From Alphaproteobacteria bacterium (GTDB taxonomy: Bacteria > Pseudomonadota > Alphaproteobacteria > UBA7985 > JAUIBT01), in assembly GCA_030428255.1 (NCBI GenBank), contig JAUIBT010000013.1, forward strand, positions 42,975 through 106,974: a stretch of 64,000 bases of DNA. Direction: 5' to 3'. Positions 46,968 through 56,904 of the stretch are shown one piece after another (within the stretch, counting starts at the first letter, position 1; each line of letters begins with the position of its first letter). Under the pieces are notes generated by a model. The model had not been told where the DNA came from. It made no database searches and saw only the letters and a program-made list of their open reading frames with translations. The position numbers and the translations under genes were made by a program.

Positions 46968-47939
46968 CTACTTGTCGCCCTGGCTCGCCAGGCGCTTCAG
47001 CAACTCAGCTTCGCCATCGTTATCGCCACTATCGGCATCCAAGGCCTCGCGGCGCAGCTTGAAAATGAGCAGCAAGGGCGTCGCCAAGAAGATCGACGAG
47101 TAAGTTCCGATGACAACGCCCCAGATCAGAGCGATTGAGAAGTCACGGATTACCGGACCGCCAAAGGCCAGCAGAGCGATCAAAGCCAGCAAAGTCGTGA
47201 TTGAGGTCATCAACGTGCGTGACAACGTGCGGTTCAAGGCCAGCGTCAAGATCTCAAGTAGCGTCTTTTGCTTGAACTTGCGCATTTCTTCGCGCACGCG
47301 GTCAAAAACAACCACGGTATCGTTGATCGAATAACCCGCTATCGCCAACACCGCCGCCACAGTGCCCAAGTTGAACTCAAGTTGCAGCAAACAGAACAGT
47401 CCGATGGTTGTCACGACGTCGTGGGTCAATGCCGCTAGGGCCGCAAGGGCGAAACGCCACTCAAAGCGGAACGCCACGTAGGCCGCAATCGCTAACAGCG
47501 ATAGGATGGTCGCCATAAGCCCGGCCTGGAACAGCTCGGCACTCACCGTTGGGCCAACCGCTTCGGTTGAACGGTAGTCGGCCACGGCGTCGCCCAAGCT
47601 TGATTTCAAGGTTTGAACCGCGACCTGGTTGGCGTTTTCATCGCCTTCTTGCGCTGGCAGAATGATCAGCACATCGGTGTCAACGTCAATGGACTGAATG
47701 GTCACTGGGCCCAAATTGAGCGAGTCAATCTGGCTGCGCAATTGCGAAAGGTTCGGCACCTCAGCAAAGCGGGCCGCGATCTTGATGCCGCCTTGGAAAT
47801 CGACGCCAAGGTTCAACCCCATCACCACATAAAGTGCGATAGAGGCCAGCACCAGCACCGATGAAACCGCAATTGTGACCTTACGGTAAGCCAACAGCGG
47901 CAGGTCTTGACTGAGCTTTAGAAGCGAAACGAGAGCCAT
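46968..47939 (-). CDS. secF: Protein translocase subunit SecF
   Basis: A 323-aa inner-membrane protein with six membrane segments and a periplasmic P1 domain after the first. It contains the family motifs L-G-V-D-F-Q-G-G and, in the membrane part, G-Y-S-I-N-D-T-V-V-V-F-D-R-V-R-E. With SecD it uses the proton gradient to help complete protein translocation through SecYEG. It lies 30 nt after secD, in the order yajC-secD-secF. Confidence 0.96.
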   Translation of the reverse strand: MALVSLLKLSQDLPLLAYRKVTIAVSSVLVLASIALYVVMGLNLGVDFQGGIKIAARFAEVPNLSQLRSQIDSLNLGPVTIQSIDVDTDVLIILPAQEGDENANQVAVQTLKSSLGDAVADYRSTEAVGPTVSAELFQAGLMATILSLLAIAAYVAFRFEWRFALAALAALTHDVVTTIGLFCLLQLEFNLGTVAAVLAIAGYSINDTVVVFDRVREEMRKFKQKTLLEILTLALNRTLSRTLMTSITTLLALIALLAFGGPVIRDFSIALIWGVVIGTYSSIFLATPLLLIFKLRREALDADSGDNDGEAELLKRLASQGDK

Positions 47940-47969
47940 AAGATGTCTTTCTGTTGAAGCGTCAGTCGC

Positions 47970-49523
47970 CTAGGCGATGGGCAAGGTTTTGCGGTTAGGC
48001 GACCACCACCAACCGATGAACATGCGTGTCAACAACAGCGCACAGAACATGGAGGAGATAATGCCAAGCGACAAGGTGACCGCGAAGCCCCGGACAGGAC
48101 CAGAGCCAAATACGAACAGCAAGATAGCTGCGATCAAGGTCGTCAAGTTGGCGTCCAAGATGGTACTAAGCGCCTCTTTATACCCTTTCTCGATGGCCTT
48201 TCCGACCGACAAGCTGCCGGATCGGAACACCTCGCGCATGCGTTCAAAAATCAGCACGTTGGCATCCACCGCCATGCCGACTGTCAGTACAATGCCTGCA
48301 ATACCTGGCAGGGTCAGCGTGGCGCCAAGCGCAGTCAAAGCGCCAATCAGCAGGATCAGGTTGGCCAACAAGGCCACGTTGGCGAAGATGCCAAACAAGC
48401 CATAATAGGCGCCCATAAAGATCAGCACGAAAATCAGACCCAAGACACAAGCAATAACGCCCGCCTGAATCGAGTCCGCTCCCAGGCTCGCACCGACGGT
48501 TCGCTCCTCAAGGAAGTTGATTTGCGCGGGTAGAGCGCCAGCCTTCAACAGCACCGCAAGCTCGTTGGCCTGAGCGGTTGAGAAGCCCCCGGTGATCACG
48601 CCTTGTCCGCCGGTAATCGCACTGCGAATAGTCGGGGCAGAGATGATCTTTCCATCCAAAACAATCGCAAAGGGGCGGCCGACATTGTTGGCGGTCACCT
48701 CTGCAAACAGCGAGGCCCCGCGACCATCGAAACGGAAGAAAACCTCTGGCTGGCCATCTTGCTGGCTATAACTCAAGCGCGCGTCTTGCAAGTGCTCGCC
48801 AGTCACGATGGGGTCCAGTTCCAACCACAAGGGCAGGCTGCCCACGTTGTCTGCGATGCTTTCGTCAAACGGCACTTCTTCAGCCGAGGCCGCACTTGAA
48901 TCCGTGACCAGGCGGAAGGCCATCTCTGCTGTTTTCAGCAGACCGCTCTTCAAAGATTCGGTATCGCGAACTCCGGGAAGCTGCAACACGATCCGGTTCT
49001 CGCCCTGACGCTGGATAGACGGCTCTGTCAGACCAAAGCCATCGACGCGGCGGCGCACGACTTCTACGGTCTTTGAGACCAAAGATTCAACGTGGGTCGC
49101 CAAGGCCTCGTCGCTCAAGGTCAGAGTCAAGGTCCGCGCGTCCTTGTTGGCTTCCACAGCCGCTTCAGCGCGACCGTTTCGGATCAAGCGCGCCGCTTCA
49201 TCAAAGTCTTCAGGGCGCGTAATGCGGAAGGTCAGGACTTCATTCTCGACCACGCCCCTTGCGCGAATGCCTTCCTTAAACAGCTCGCGCGCCAGGAAGC
49301 CGCGCAGGCCATCCAGGTAGTCGCCACGCGCGTTTTCTACCTCGACCCCCAGCACCAGATAAGCACCGCCTTGCAGGTCCAACCCCAGTGTCACCGCGTT
49401 TTTAGGGGTTGCCAGCAGGCCGGGCATCTTGGCCGGCACCAGCGCGTTGGGCAGCGCAAAATAGCTGCCTACCAACAGCACCAGGGCGACAAAGCCCATC
49501 GACCACTTAGAAATCTGTACCAT
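47970..49523 (-). CDS. secD: Protein translocase subunit SecD
   Basis: A 517-aa RND-superfamily membrane protein that forms a complex with SecF. The L-G-L-D-L-Q-G-G motif is near residue 47, a large periplasmic region follows, and the C-terminal membrane half carries G-M-A-V-D-A-N-V-L-I-F-E-R-M-R-E. Length fits the shorter alphaproteobacterial form. It is in the middle of the yajC-secDF operon. Confidence 0.96.
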   Translation of the reverse strand: MVQISKWSMGFVALVLLVGSYFALPNALVPAKMPGLLATPKNAVTLGLDLQGGAYLVLGVEVENARGDYLDGLRGFLARELFKEGIRARGVVENEVLTFRITRPEDFDEAARLIRNGRAEAAVEANKDARTLTLTLSDEALATHVESLVSKTVEVVRRRVDGFGLTEPSIQRQGENRIVLQLPGVRDTESLKSGLLKTAEMAFRLVTDSSAASAEEVPFDESIADNVGSLPLWLELDPIVTGEHLQDARLSYSQQDGQPEVFFRFDGRGASLFAEVTANNVGRPFAIVLDGKIISAPTIRSAITGGQGVITGGFSTAQANELAVLLKAGALPAQINFLEERTVGASLGADSIQAGVIACVLGLIFVLIFMGAYYGLFGIFANVALLANLILLIGALTALGATLTLPGIAGIVLTVGMAVDANVLIFERMREVFRSGSLSVGKAIEKGYKEALSTILDANLTTLIAAILLFVFGSGPVRGFAVTLSLGIISSMFCALLLTRMFIGWWWSPNRKTLPIA

Positions 49524-49633
49524 ATATCGTGCTTCCTCTGGGGGACTGAGCGCGGCGCTCTGTGGCCCTGTTCAGGTCACAGCCGCCAGCACTGCGAGGC
49601 GACCCCAGCCGGGGCCTTGCGCCTGCCTGCAAA

Positions 49634-49990
49634 CTACTTTTTCGCGTCTGCTTTGTCGTTTGCCGCCTTGGGCTTGGATTTCTTTTCGACCACGCTGGCA
49701 ACAGATTCTTTGACGAACTGCAGCTTGGTGCCGTCTTCAAACTCCACATCCAAATGGCCGTCGTCATAGACTTTTGCCACGGTGCCAAGCAAACCGCCCT
49801 GGGTCACGATGCGATCACCACGGCCAAGGCTTTCAACCAGGTTCTTGTGCTCGCGCTGGCGCTTTTGCTGTGGGCGAATGACCAAGAAGTACATGATCGC
49901 CAGCATGGGCAGGATCAGGATCAAAATATCAAAGCCACCACCTAGGCCGCCAGAAGACTGCGCGTAAGCGTCACCGATAAGAAAAGACAT
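49634..49990 (-). CDS. yajC: Preprotein translocase accessory protein YajC
   Basis: A 118-aa single-span membrane protein that associates with SecDF. The start is ATG 49990, which puts the hydrophobic segment I-L-I-L-I-L-P-M-L-A-I-M-Y-F-L-V-I-R-P-Q-Q-K-R at about residues 22-44, as in the family. The motif L-G-R-G-D-R-I-V-T-Q-G-G-L-L-G-T-V follows. The tail is Lys-rich. It leads the operon into secD, secF and the two assembly-factor-like genes. Confidence 0.93.
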   Translation of the reverse strand: MSFLIGDAYAQSSGGLGGGFDILILILPMLAIMYFLVIRPQQKRQREHKNLVESLGRGDRIVTQGGLLGTVAKVYDDGHLDVEFEDGTKLQFVKESVASVVEKKSKPKAANDKADAKK

Positions 49991-50213
49991 AGCCACGAAA
50001 CTCCAAACAAAAGGGGGCTGCAAAATTGCGCCGACTATAGCGCCCAAGTTTCAGGGCGCAATTGTCAATGCCGCCTCAGGTGGGGATTATTGAGCCGCAA
50101 ACAAGTGCAGGTCGCCCTGCGAGGCTTTGCGGCGTCGGCATGGCCCCTTGCCTCAACCCTCCACCGGCGTTAAGGGCTTACCTATCGCTGCCGTCCAACC
50201 GAAGAGTTCAACC

Positions 50214-51131
50214 ATGGATCATGATCAAACGAAGCCCGCTGAGCCCTCGCCCGCAAGCTGGACCACAGCACTCGAAACCATGCAGCGCTTGACCCGCGCC
50301 GTTGAGGCCTTGCAGCAGCACATAGCTCCGCGCCCGCTGGATTCTCTCGCGCTCGAGCCTGTCGCGTCGAACGCCTACGCCTGGCAGCCGGACACCCAAA
50401 GCCTGGCCCCGATCAGCAAGGTAGCGCGCATTCCTTTGCGTCTACTGGTCGGCATTGATGCCACCTTGGACCAACTAAGCGAGAATACGCGCCGCTTTGC
50501 CCAAGGCCTGCCCGCCAACAACGTGCTGCTGTGGGGTGCGCGCGGGACCGGAAAATCGTCGTCGGTCAAAGCGGTTCATCGCGATATCATGGACGATACC
50601 CCTGATCTTATGTTGGTGGAACTGCAACGCGAAGACCTGCCGAGCCTGCCTCTGTTACTGGCTGGCCTGGCGCGCCTGCCGCAGCGCTTCATCTTGTTCT
50701 GTGATGACCTGTCCTTTGAGCATGAAGAGGTTACCTATAAGGCCCTGAAGGCCGTGTTGGACGGCGGCCTAGCCGGGCGGCCGGACAATGTGGTTTTCTA
50801 CGCCACCTCCAACCGCCGTCACCTCATGTCGCGCTCCATGATCGAAAACGAAGCGCGCGCGGGCATCCATCCGCGCGAGGCTGAAGAGGAAAAGGTCTCG
50901 CTGTCAGACCGGTTTGGCCTCTGGCTGGGCTTCCACCGCTGTGATCAAACCACCTACCTCGCCATGATCCAGCGATATGCGGACTACTTCGAACTCGCGG
51001 CTGATTTCGAGACCATGCGCCCGGCTGCGCTGGAGTGGGCCACCACCCGCGGGGCGCGCTCTGGTCGTGTCGCTTGGCAATTTATTCAGGACTGGGCGGG
51101 CAAAGAGGGTAAGAAAACTGTGGTAAAATAA
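50214..51131 (+). CDS. DUF815 family AAA ATPase
   Basis: A 305-aa P-loop ATPase of the DUF815 family. Walker A G-A-R-G-T-G-K-S is at residues 108-115, and the Walker B-like F-I-L-F-C-D-D-L-S-F-E follows. The highly conserved R-H-L-M-S-R-S-M-I-E-N segment after it is typical. No transmembrane segment is seen. The start is placed at ATG 50214; a GTG-led frame begins at 50127. Function is unknown in most bacteria, and proximity to yajC/secDF is common in alphaproteobacteria. It is divergent from yajC. Confidence 0.82.
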   Translation: MDHDQTKPAEPSPASWTTALETMQRLTRAVEALQQHIAPRPLDSLALEPVASNAYAWQPDTQSLAPISKVARIPLRLLVGIDATLDQLSENTRRFAQGLPANNVLLWGARGTGKSSSVKAVHRDIMDDTPDLMLVELQREDLPSLPLLLAGLARLPQRFILFCDDLSFEHEEVTYKALKAVLDGGLAGRPDNVVFYATSNRRHLMSRSMIENEARAGIHPREAEEEKVSLSDRFGLWLGFHRCDQTTYLAMIQRYADYFELAADFETMRPAALEWATTRGARSGRVAWQFIQDWAGKEGKKTVVK

Positions 51132-51193
51132 TACCGCAAACCTAATCCATTGATATTGCAGTAGTTAAGCGACCTACATGCAAAACTTACCGC

Positions 51194-51222
51194 TTGCAAT
51201 TTTAGCTGAAGCCTCCTATACC
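51194..51222 (+). promoter_or_regulatory. Probable sigma-70 promoter of rplM-rpsI
   Basis: TTGCAA and TATACC are separated by exactly 17 nt and lie about 30 nt upstream of the rplM ATG. The -35 and -10 each match the consensus in four positions. Confidence 0.6.
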
Positions 51223-51253
51223 GCCGCTTCAAACACGCAAAGGACTGCCTGTC

Positions 51254-51724
51254 ATGAAGACCTTTTCTGCGCGCCCAGCTGATATTGAAAAGAAGTGGGT
51301 GCTGATCGACGCCGAGGGCGTCACCTTGGGCCGTTTGGCCTCATTTGTCGCCAATACCCTGCGCGGCAAAACAAAAGTGACTTATACACCCAACCAAGAT
51401 TGCGGTGACAACGTCATTATCATCAACGCCGATAAGGTTCGCCTGACCGGTAATAAGTTGAGCGACAAGAAGTACTACTGGCACACTGGCTACGTCGGCG
51501 GCATCAAAGAGCGCACGGCTGGTCAGCTTCTGGCAGGCCGTTTTCCTGAGCGCGTGGTCGTTAAAGCTATCGAGCGCATGGTTCCCCGTGGTCCCCTGGG
51601 TCGTCAGCAAATGAAGAACCTGCGCGTTTACGCTGGCTCTGAGCACCCGCACGAGGCTCAAAACCCTGAAGTCCTGGACTTCAAAGCCCTGAATTCTAAG
51701 AACAGCGCTCGGAGTACATTCTAA
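51254..51724 (+). CDS. rplM: 50S ribosomal protein L13
   Basis: A 156-aa ribosomal protein. The motif [15 protein letters not shown] is at about residues 15-29, and the conserved Y-x-H-T-G-Y-V-G-G and [10 protein letters not shown] segments are clear. The stop codon overlaps the rpsI start (TAATG), so the two are translated together. Confidence 0.97.
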   Translation: MKTFSARPADIEKKWVLIDAEGVTLGRLASFVANTLRGKTKVTYTPNQDCGDNVIIINADKVRLTGNKLSDKKYYWHTGYVGGIKERTAGQLLAGRFPERVVVKAIERMVPRGPLGRQQMKNLRVYAGSEHPHEAQNPEVLDFKALNSKNSARSTF

Positions 51725-52203
51725 TGGCTGAAACTACAGTTGATCTGGCGGATCTGGCCGCCGCTGTTGCCGCTACTCCGGCTGCTGAAAAGACCGTTGA
51801 GCCGAAAATCGACAATCTGGGTCGCGCCTATGCGACCGGTCGTCGTAAGGACTCTGTCGCACGTGTTTGGATTAAGCCTGGCTCTGGCCTGGTGACTGTC
51901 AACGGCCGCGATCAAGAGATCTACTTCGCGCGTCCGGTTCTGCGCATGTTGCTGGCTCAGCCGTTTGGCGTGTCAGAGCGTTCCGGCCAATTTGACGTGG
52001 TCTGCACCGTTAAGGGCGGCGGTTTGTCCGGCCAAGCGGGCGCTGTGCGTCACGGTATCTCACGCGCACTGGTAAATTACGAGCCTGCTCTGCGTGGTGT
52101 TTTGAAAGCCGGTGGCTTCATGACCCGCGACAGCCGTACTGTCGAGCGTAAGAAGTTCGGTCGCCGCAAGGCTCGCCGAAGCTTCCAGTTCTCTAAGCGT
52201 TAA
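51724..52203 (+). CDS. rpsI: 30S ribosomal protein S9
   Basis: A 159-aa ribosomal protein with an N-terminal extension of about 30 residues rich in Ala and Asp, common in alphaproteobacteria. The family core starts with [13 protein letters not shown] and ends in the basic tail F-Q-F-S-K-R that reaches the P-site tRNA. It forms an operon with rplM. Confidence 0.97.
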   Translation: MAETTVDLADLAAAVAATPAAEKTVEPKIDNLGRAYATGRRKDSVARVWIKPGSGLVTVNGRDQEIYFARPVLRMLLAQPFGVSERSGQFDVVCTVKGGGLSGQAGAVRHGISRALVNYEPALRGVLKAGGFMTRDSRTVERKKFGRRKARRSFQFSKR

Positions 52204-52255
52204 TCGCTGTTTGGGGATGCGGCTGGTTCACCAGTCGCACCTTTTGCGAACACAC

Positions 52256-52290
52256 AAAAAGGCTCGCCAGCAAATGCTGCGAGCCTTTTT
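52256..52290. terminator. Bidirectional terminator between rpsI and lolD
   Basis: AAAAAGGCTCG/CGAGCCTTTTT forms an 11-bp outer stem, with an inner CAGC/GCTG pair after one bulged C. T-runs occur at both ends, so it can stop the convergent rplM-rpsI and lol transcripts. Confidence 0.88.
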
Positions 52291-52301
52291 CTTTGTCGAG
52301 C

Positions 52302-53051
52302 CTAAAGTTCGACAATCACGCCGTCATGCAAGGTGACGCGGCGGTCCATATGCGCGGCCATGTCAAGGTTATGCGTAGCGATTAGCGCTGACAACCCATA
52401 CTGGCGGGCGGCTTGCATCAACAGCTCGAACACGCGATGGCCTGTTTCTGGGTCCAGATTGCCCGTCGGTTCGTCCGCCAGCAGCAAGGCTGGATCGTTG
52501 GCCAAGGCGCGGGCAATGGCAACGCGCTGCTGCTCGCCGCCGGACAAACGCGCCGGGCGATGCTCCAAGCGGTGCTCCAGGCCCATGTCGGTCAATAGCT
52601 GACGCGCACGCGCCTCCGCCTCAACCTTGCTAGCCCCTTGAATTATGCGCGGCATGGCCACGTTTTCAAGCGCGCTGAATTCCGGCAGCAGGTGGTGGAA
52701 TTGGTAGACGAAGCCCAGGTGGTCGCGCCGCAACCGTGTCCGCTCGGCCTCGTTGGCGCGGCTGGCATCCCTGCCCGCCAGCCAAACCTGGCCGCTGGTC
52801 GGAGGCTCCAGCAGCCCCGCGATTTGTAGCAAGGTCGATTTACCGGACCCCGACGGCCCGACCAGCGCAACAATCTGCCCGGCATCGATTTGCAATTGCC
52901 CACCCTTAAGGACCTCAAGCGTCTCGCTGCCTTGTTTGAAGTGGCGGGTGACATCGTTCAAAACCAAGACCGGCTGACCGACGGCTTCAAAGGTGCGGCC
53001 AGCGGCCGATAGATCGTCGCTCATAAGCTCCTCAGTGGGTCCCTCAATCAT
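52302..53051 (-). CDS. lolD: Lipoprotein-releasing system ATP-binding protein
   Basis: The ATPase of the LolCDE complex, which detaches lipoproteins from the inner membrane for transfer to LolA. The 249-aa sequence has Walker A G-P-S-G-S-G-K-S-T at about 65-73, the ABC signature L-S-G-G-E-Q-Q-R-V-A-I-A-R-A-L and Walker B L-L-A-D-E-P-T-G-N-L-D. It belongs to the MacB/LolD branch. The ATG at 53051 overlaps the upstream permease stop by 8 nt (ATGATTGA); ATG 53024 has a GAGGAG upstream but at very short spacing. It is downstream of two permease genes, in the order permease-permease-ATPase. Confidence 0.93.
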   Translation of the reverse strand: MIEGPTEELMSDDLSAAGRTFEAVGQPVLVLNDVTRHFKQGSETLEVLKGGQLQIDAGQIVALVGPSGSGKSTLLQIAGLLEPPTSGQVWLAGRDASRANEAERTRLRRDHLGFVYQFHHLLPEFSALENVAMPRIIQGASKVEAEARARQLLTDMGLEHRLEHRPARLSGGEQQRVAIARALANDPALLLADEPTGNLDPETGHRVFELLMQAARQYGLSALIATHNLDMAAHMDRRVTLHDGVIVEL

Positions 53052-54282
53052 TTCTTAGCGCCTCAACAGGATCAAGCGAAGCTGCGCGCCAGGCCGGATA
53101 AAGCGTTGCCAGCAAGGTCAGCAGCAGAGAAAAGCCCGCATAGCCCAGCACCTGCCACGTTTGAATGCGCACCGGCATTTCTGCCAAATAGGCCAGCTCA
53201 GCGCGAACCCCCAGCCCCTGCAGGCGTTGTTCAAGCCACCAGATCGTGTCGGTAAAGCCCCAAGCCATCAGCAGGCCCAGCGCCAAACCTGTGCCAACGC
53301 CCACCAGGCCCAGCCGGAAGCCCGCCAGGATAAAAGCCCGCGCCACCGATGCGCGCGACGCCCCCATGGTGCGCAAAATTGCGATCCCAGCGCCCTTGGA
53401 GCGCACCAGCATGACCTGACTTGAGACAATCGAGAAGGCTGCTACGATCATGATGAGGGTCAAAATCAGCACCACGACGATGCGCTCGACATCCAGCGCC
53501 GTGACCAAGGTCTCGTTCAAAGCCATCCAGTCTTCAACGATAAAGTCCGAACCCAAAGCGGCCATGAGCTGGCGTTGAACCGCGCGCGCCTGCCCGGCCT
53601 CGGCCAGGAACAGCTCGACCGCTTGGCCGCCGCCCTTTTGGCGCAAGAATATCTGCGCCTTGTCCAGCGGCAAGAACGCGGTGCCCTGATCGCGGCGAAA
53701 GTCCAAAACGCCCCCGACCGGCAGCCGCTTGATGCGCGGCACCCAGCCCAAAGGCGAGGTATTGCCCAGCGGTGATATCAAATCCAGCTCACCGCCCAGA
53801 CCGATGCGCAGGCGTTGGCTGGCCTGACGGGTGATGAAGATCTTCCAACCGTCGAAGTCGGCCAGCTCTCCTGCCGCTAGGCTTTGCAGGATCAAAGGGC
53901 GCGCCGCCATGTCATCGGCTGCCAAGCCGCGCAGCGTCAGCGCCTCCGCGCGACCATCCGGGCCCATCAGCACCACTTGATCACGAGCCACCAGGCTGAT
54001 CATTGCGATCTGGGGATCTTGGCGCAGGGCGCTCAGCAAGGGATCGTCGCTTGCAATCAGCCCGCCATCGCGGCGTGTAATTTCAACGTGGGCATCCAGG
54101 CCGACCAACTGGCTCTCTAAGTCGTCGCGAAAGCCGTTCATTAGCGAAGAAACGATGATCAGCGCCGCCACGCCCAAGAAGATGCCCAATACGGAAAAGC
54201 CACTGACCAGCGAGGCAAAGCGTTGGCCCTGTTTGGCGCGCAAGTAGCGTCCAGCGATCAGGCGTTCAAATCGGTTAAACAC
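53044..54282 (-). CDS. Lipoprotein-releasing permease (LolC/LolE family), copy 2
   Basis: A 412-aa membrane protein with one N-terminal span, a large periplasmic domain and three C-terminal spans, as in LolC and LolE. The N-terminal F-E-R-L-I-A-G-R-Y-L-R-A and the membrane segment containing R-T-M-G-A-S are typical. It overlaps both its neighbours (8 nt with each), and pairs with the preceding paralogue to form a heterodimer. Which copy equals LolC and which LolE is not assigned here; the T-M-G-A-S segment is present in both families. Confidence 0.9.
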   Translation of the reverse strand: MFNRFERLIAGRYLRAKQGQRFASLVSGFSVLGIFLGVAALIIVSSLMNGFRDDLESQLVGLDAHVEITRRDGGLIASDDPLLSALRQDPQIAMISLVARDQVVLMGPDGRAEALTLRGLAADDMAARPLILQSLAAGELADFDGWKIFITRQASQRLRIGLGGELDLISPLGNTSPLGWVPRIKRLPVGGVLDFRRDQGTAFLPLDKAQIFLRQKGGGQAVELFLAEAGQARAVQRQLMAALGSDFIVEDWMALNETLVTALDVERIVVVLILTLIMIVAAFSIVSSQVMLVRSKGAGIAILRTMGASRASVARAFILAGFRLGLVGVGTGLALGLLMAWGFTDTIWWLEQRLQGLGVRAELAYLAEMPVRIQTWQVLGYAGFSLLLTLLATLYPAWRAASLDPVEALRND

Positions 54283-55549
54283 GGCGCAGCACCTCTGCTG
54301 GCGCGGTGCGCGCGGCCTGCCAAGCCGGATAGAGGCTGGCCAAGAGGCACAGGCTCAGGCTGGCCAGCGCGATTACAAGCAACATAGCACCTGAGATCTG
54401 CGCCGGCAGCTCGGCCAAGAAATAGACTTCCTGCGGGAACAAGGTGATGCCGAACGCTTGCTCGATCAGGCGGCGCAGCGCCTCAAGATTGCGGGCAATC
54501 AGCAGCCCAAGCCCCAAGCCCGCCGCCGTACCGAGTGCGCCAATCCCGCCGCCCAACAGCAAGAAGGCGGCCAAGATGGTGGGCCAATTGGTGCCCATAG
54601 TGCGCAATATCGCTATGTTGCGCGCCTTTTCTTGTACCAACATGACCTGCCCTGCGACGATGTTAAAGGCCGCCACGATGACGATGATCAGCAGAATAAA
54701 GAACAGCAGCCGTTTTTGGGTCTCGACCAGGGACAGGAAGTCCTTGTTGGCCTCAGCCCAGTCTTGAATCAGAATGTCGTTGGCAACCTGAGAGTAGATC
54801 TCGTACTGCAGCGTCAGGATGTGCGGTCTGTCGATCGCGGTCAACTCAAAGCTCGACACAGCGCCGGTCGCCTCCTGAGCGGTGCGCAACAGCTCGATCG
54901 GCAGATAGGCGACGCCGGTGTCATAGCGATAGAATCCCGCCTTGAAGATGCCGCCGACTTCGACCTTCAAGCGCTTAGGCTGCAATTGCAGACCTTCCGC
55001 GTTGACCTGCCCCAACAGTACCAGAAAACTGTCTCCCTGCTCAACGCCCAAGCGCTGAGCCAGTCGATAGCCGATCACCGCCTTGTTGCCGTCCAGTGAC
55101 CAAGTTGGCGTCTGCATGCCGTCTATCACTGCGCGCTTGTTGGCCAAATCCTGAGCACTGACTCCGCGCAGCAAGGCCCCGCCAGAGCGGCGCTTGTTGG
55201 TCACCAGGGCCTCGACGTCATAGTAGGCCACCAGCGACTTGAGGCTGGGCAGCCCGCGCATGTCCTGCTCGATCTTGACGGTTTGCGCTTTGCGATGCTC
55301 TGGCAAATACACCGACAGATGGCCGTTGAGATCCAGAATCTTGCCGACAATCTGGGCTTGGAAGCCGTCCATGACCGCCATAACCACCACCAAGCTCGCC
55401 ACCCCGATCATGACGCCGAGCAGCGAAAACCAATTGACGACCGAGATAAACCCTTCGACGCCCTTGGCGCGCCCGAACCGCCAGGCCAAGGCCAGGGCGA
55501 GCCTTGGCGCGAAGCCAGAGGTTCGGCCTTGAGCGGGTTTTGCGGTCAC
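54275..55549 (-). CDS. Lipoprotein-releasing permease (LolC/LolE family), copy 1
   Basis: A 424-aa paralogue of the next gene with the same topology. It has L-A-L-A-W-R-F-G-R-A near the N-terminus, the long first membrane span I-S-V-V-N-W-F-S-L-L-G-V-M-I-G-V-A-S and the C-terminal R-T-M-G-T-N-W-P segment. It overlaps the second copy by 8 nt and lies 20 nt after proS. Two adjacent copies plus lolD give a LolCDE-type set rather than a single LolF permease. Confidence 0.9.
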   Translation of the reverse strand: MTAKPAQGRTSGFAPRLALALAWRFGRAKGVEGFISVVNWFSLLGVMIGVASLVVVMAVMDGFQAQIVGKILDLNGHLSVYLPEHRKAQTVKIEQDMRGLPSLKSLVAYYDVEALVTNKRRSGGALLRGVSAQDLANKRAVIDGMQTPTWSLDGNKAVIGYRLAQRLGVEQGDSFLVLLGQVNAEGLQLQPKRLKVEVGGIFKAGFYRYDTGVAYLPIELLRTAQEATGAVSSFELTAIDRPHILTLQYEIYSQVANDILIQDWAEANKDFLSLVETQKRLLFFILLIIVIVAAFNIVAGQVMLVQEKARNIAILRTMGTNWPTILAAFLLLGGGIGALGTAAGLGLGLLIARNLEALRRLIEQAFGITLFPQEVYFLAELPAQISGAMLLVIALASLSLCLLASLYPAWQAARTAPAEVLRRV

Positions 55550-55569
55550 CGCTTCAGCTCCTCGCCCGC

Positions 55570-56904
55570 CTAGTGCGACGGCGCGTTGGACAGCACCATG
55601 TCCAGCGCCTTTTCAAGTGAGACTTCGACCTTTTCGCCCGACTTACGGTTCTTCACTTCCACCAGGCCCTTGTCCACACCACGCGGTCCCAGGGTCAGGA
55701 CCCAAGGCAAACCGATCAGCTCCATGTCAGCGAACTTAGCACCGGCGCGCTCGTCGCGGTCGTCGTACAGTACATCAACGCCCTTAGAGCGCAGCGTATC
55801 ATAGAGTGATTGGCAGCCCGCATCGCAACCCTCGTGTCCGACCTTCAGGTTGATCAAACCAACGTGGAAGGGCGCAATTTCGACCGGCCAAACCACACCC
55901 TGCTCGTCGTGGGAAGCCTCGATAATGCCGCCGACCAAACGCGAGACGCCGATCCCGTAGGAGCCCATATGCACGTCAACCTCGTTGCCGTCCGGACCTG
56001 TCACTTTAGCGCCCAGGGGCTCAGAATACTTGGTGCCGAAATAGAAGATGTGACCCACCTCGATACCGCGCGCTGAGCGACGACGCTCGGCAGGCACTTC
56101 GGTTTCAAACACCGCTTGTTCGTGGGTCTCATCGGTACGGGCATAGGCCGAGGTCAGGGTCTGGAAGGCAGCGTCAAGGGCGGCCGCGTCCGAGGTATCG
56201 GTGTTGAAAATATCCAGCTCGTTGAGCGCGGCGTCATAGAAAATCTCAGACTCGCCCGTCTTGGCCTCAATCAGGAACTCGTGGCTCAGATCGCCGCCAA
56301 TTGGGCCGGTGTCGGCCTTCATGGGAAAGGCCACCAGTCCCATGCGCTTGAAGGTCTTCAGGTAGGAAATGAAGACCCGCTTATAGGCCTCTGCCGCAGC
56401 GTCTTTGCTGATGTCAAAGCTGTAGCCGTCTTTCATCAGAAACTCGCGGCCGCGCATGACGCCAAAGCGCGGGCGGATCTCGTCGCGAAATTTCCACTGG
56501 ATGTGATAGAGGTTCAAAGGCAACTGCTTGTAGGACTTCACATCGCGAGAAAACAGCTCCGTCACCATTTCTTCGTTGGTTGGGCCGAACAGCATGTCAC
56601 GCTCATGGCGGTCGGTGATACGCAGCATCTCAGGGCCATAGGCGTCATAGCGACCAGACTGCCGCCACAAATCCGCCGACTGAATGGTCGGCATAAGAAT
56701 CTCGTTACAGCCCGCAGCGTCCTGCTCCTCGCGCACGATTCGCGCGATCTTGTTGAGCACTTTCAGGCCCAGAGGCAGCCAAGTATAAATCCCCGCAGAG
56801 CACTGGCGCACCATGCCCGCGCGCAGCATCACGCGGTGGCTAACGATTTGCGCCTCGGCGGGCGTGTCTTTCATGGTTGGCAGGTAAAAGGCGGTACGGC
56901 GCAT
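55570..56904 (-). CDS. proS: Prolyl-tRNA synthetase (short form)
   Basis: A class II synthetase that charges tRNA-Pro. The 444-aa length and the absence of the long insertion (INS/editing domain) match the alphaproteobacterial type. Motif 2 is [17 protein letters not shown] near residue 145, and motif 3 is G-S-Y-G-I-G-V-S-R. The ATG at 56904 gives the usual [10 protein letters not shown]; a TTG at 56928 would add eight residues. It is the first gene of the proS-lolC/E-lolD run. Confidence 0.95.
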   Translation of the reverse strand: MRRTAFYLPTMKDTPAEAQIVSHRVMLRAGMVRQCSAGIYTWLPLGLKVLNKIARIVREEQDAAGCNEILMPTIQSADLWRQSGRYDAYGPEMLRITDRHERDMLFGPTNEEMVTELFSRDVKSYKQLPLNLYHIQWKFRDEIRPRFGVMRGREFLMKDGYSFDISKDAAAEAYKRVFISYLKTFKRMGLVAFPMKADTGPIGGDLSHEFLIEAKTGESEIFYDAALNELDIFNTDTSDAAALDAAFQTLTSAYARTDETHEQAVFETEVPAERRRSARGIEVGHIFYFGTKYSEPLGAKVTGPDGNEVDVHMGSYGIGVSRLVGGIIEASHDEQGVVWPVEIAPFHVGLINLKVGHEGCDAGCQSLYDTLRSKGVDVLYDDRDERAGAKFADMELIGLPWVLTLGPRGVDKGLVEVKNRKSGEKVEVSLEKALDMVLSNAPSH

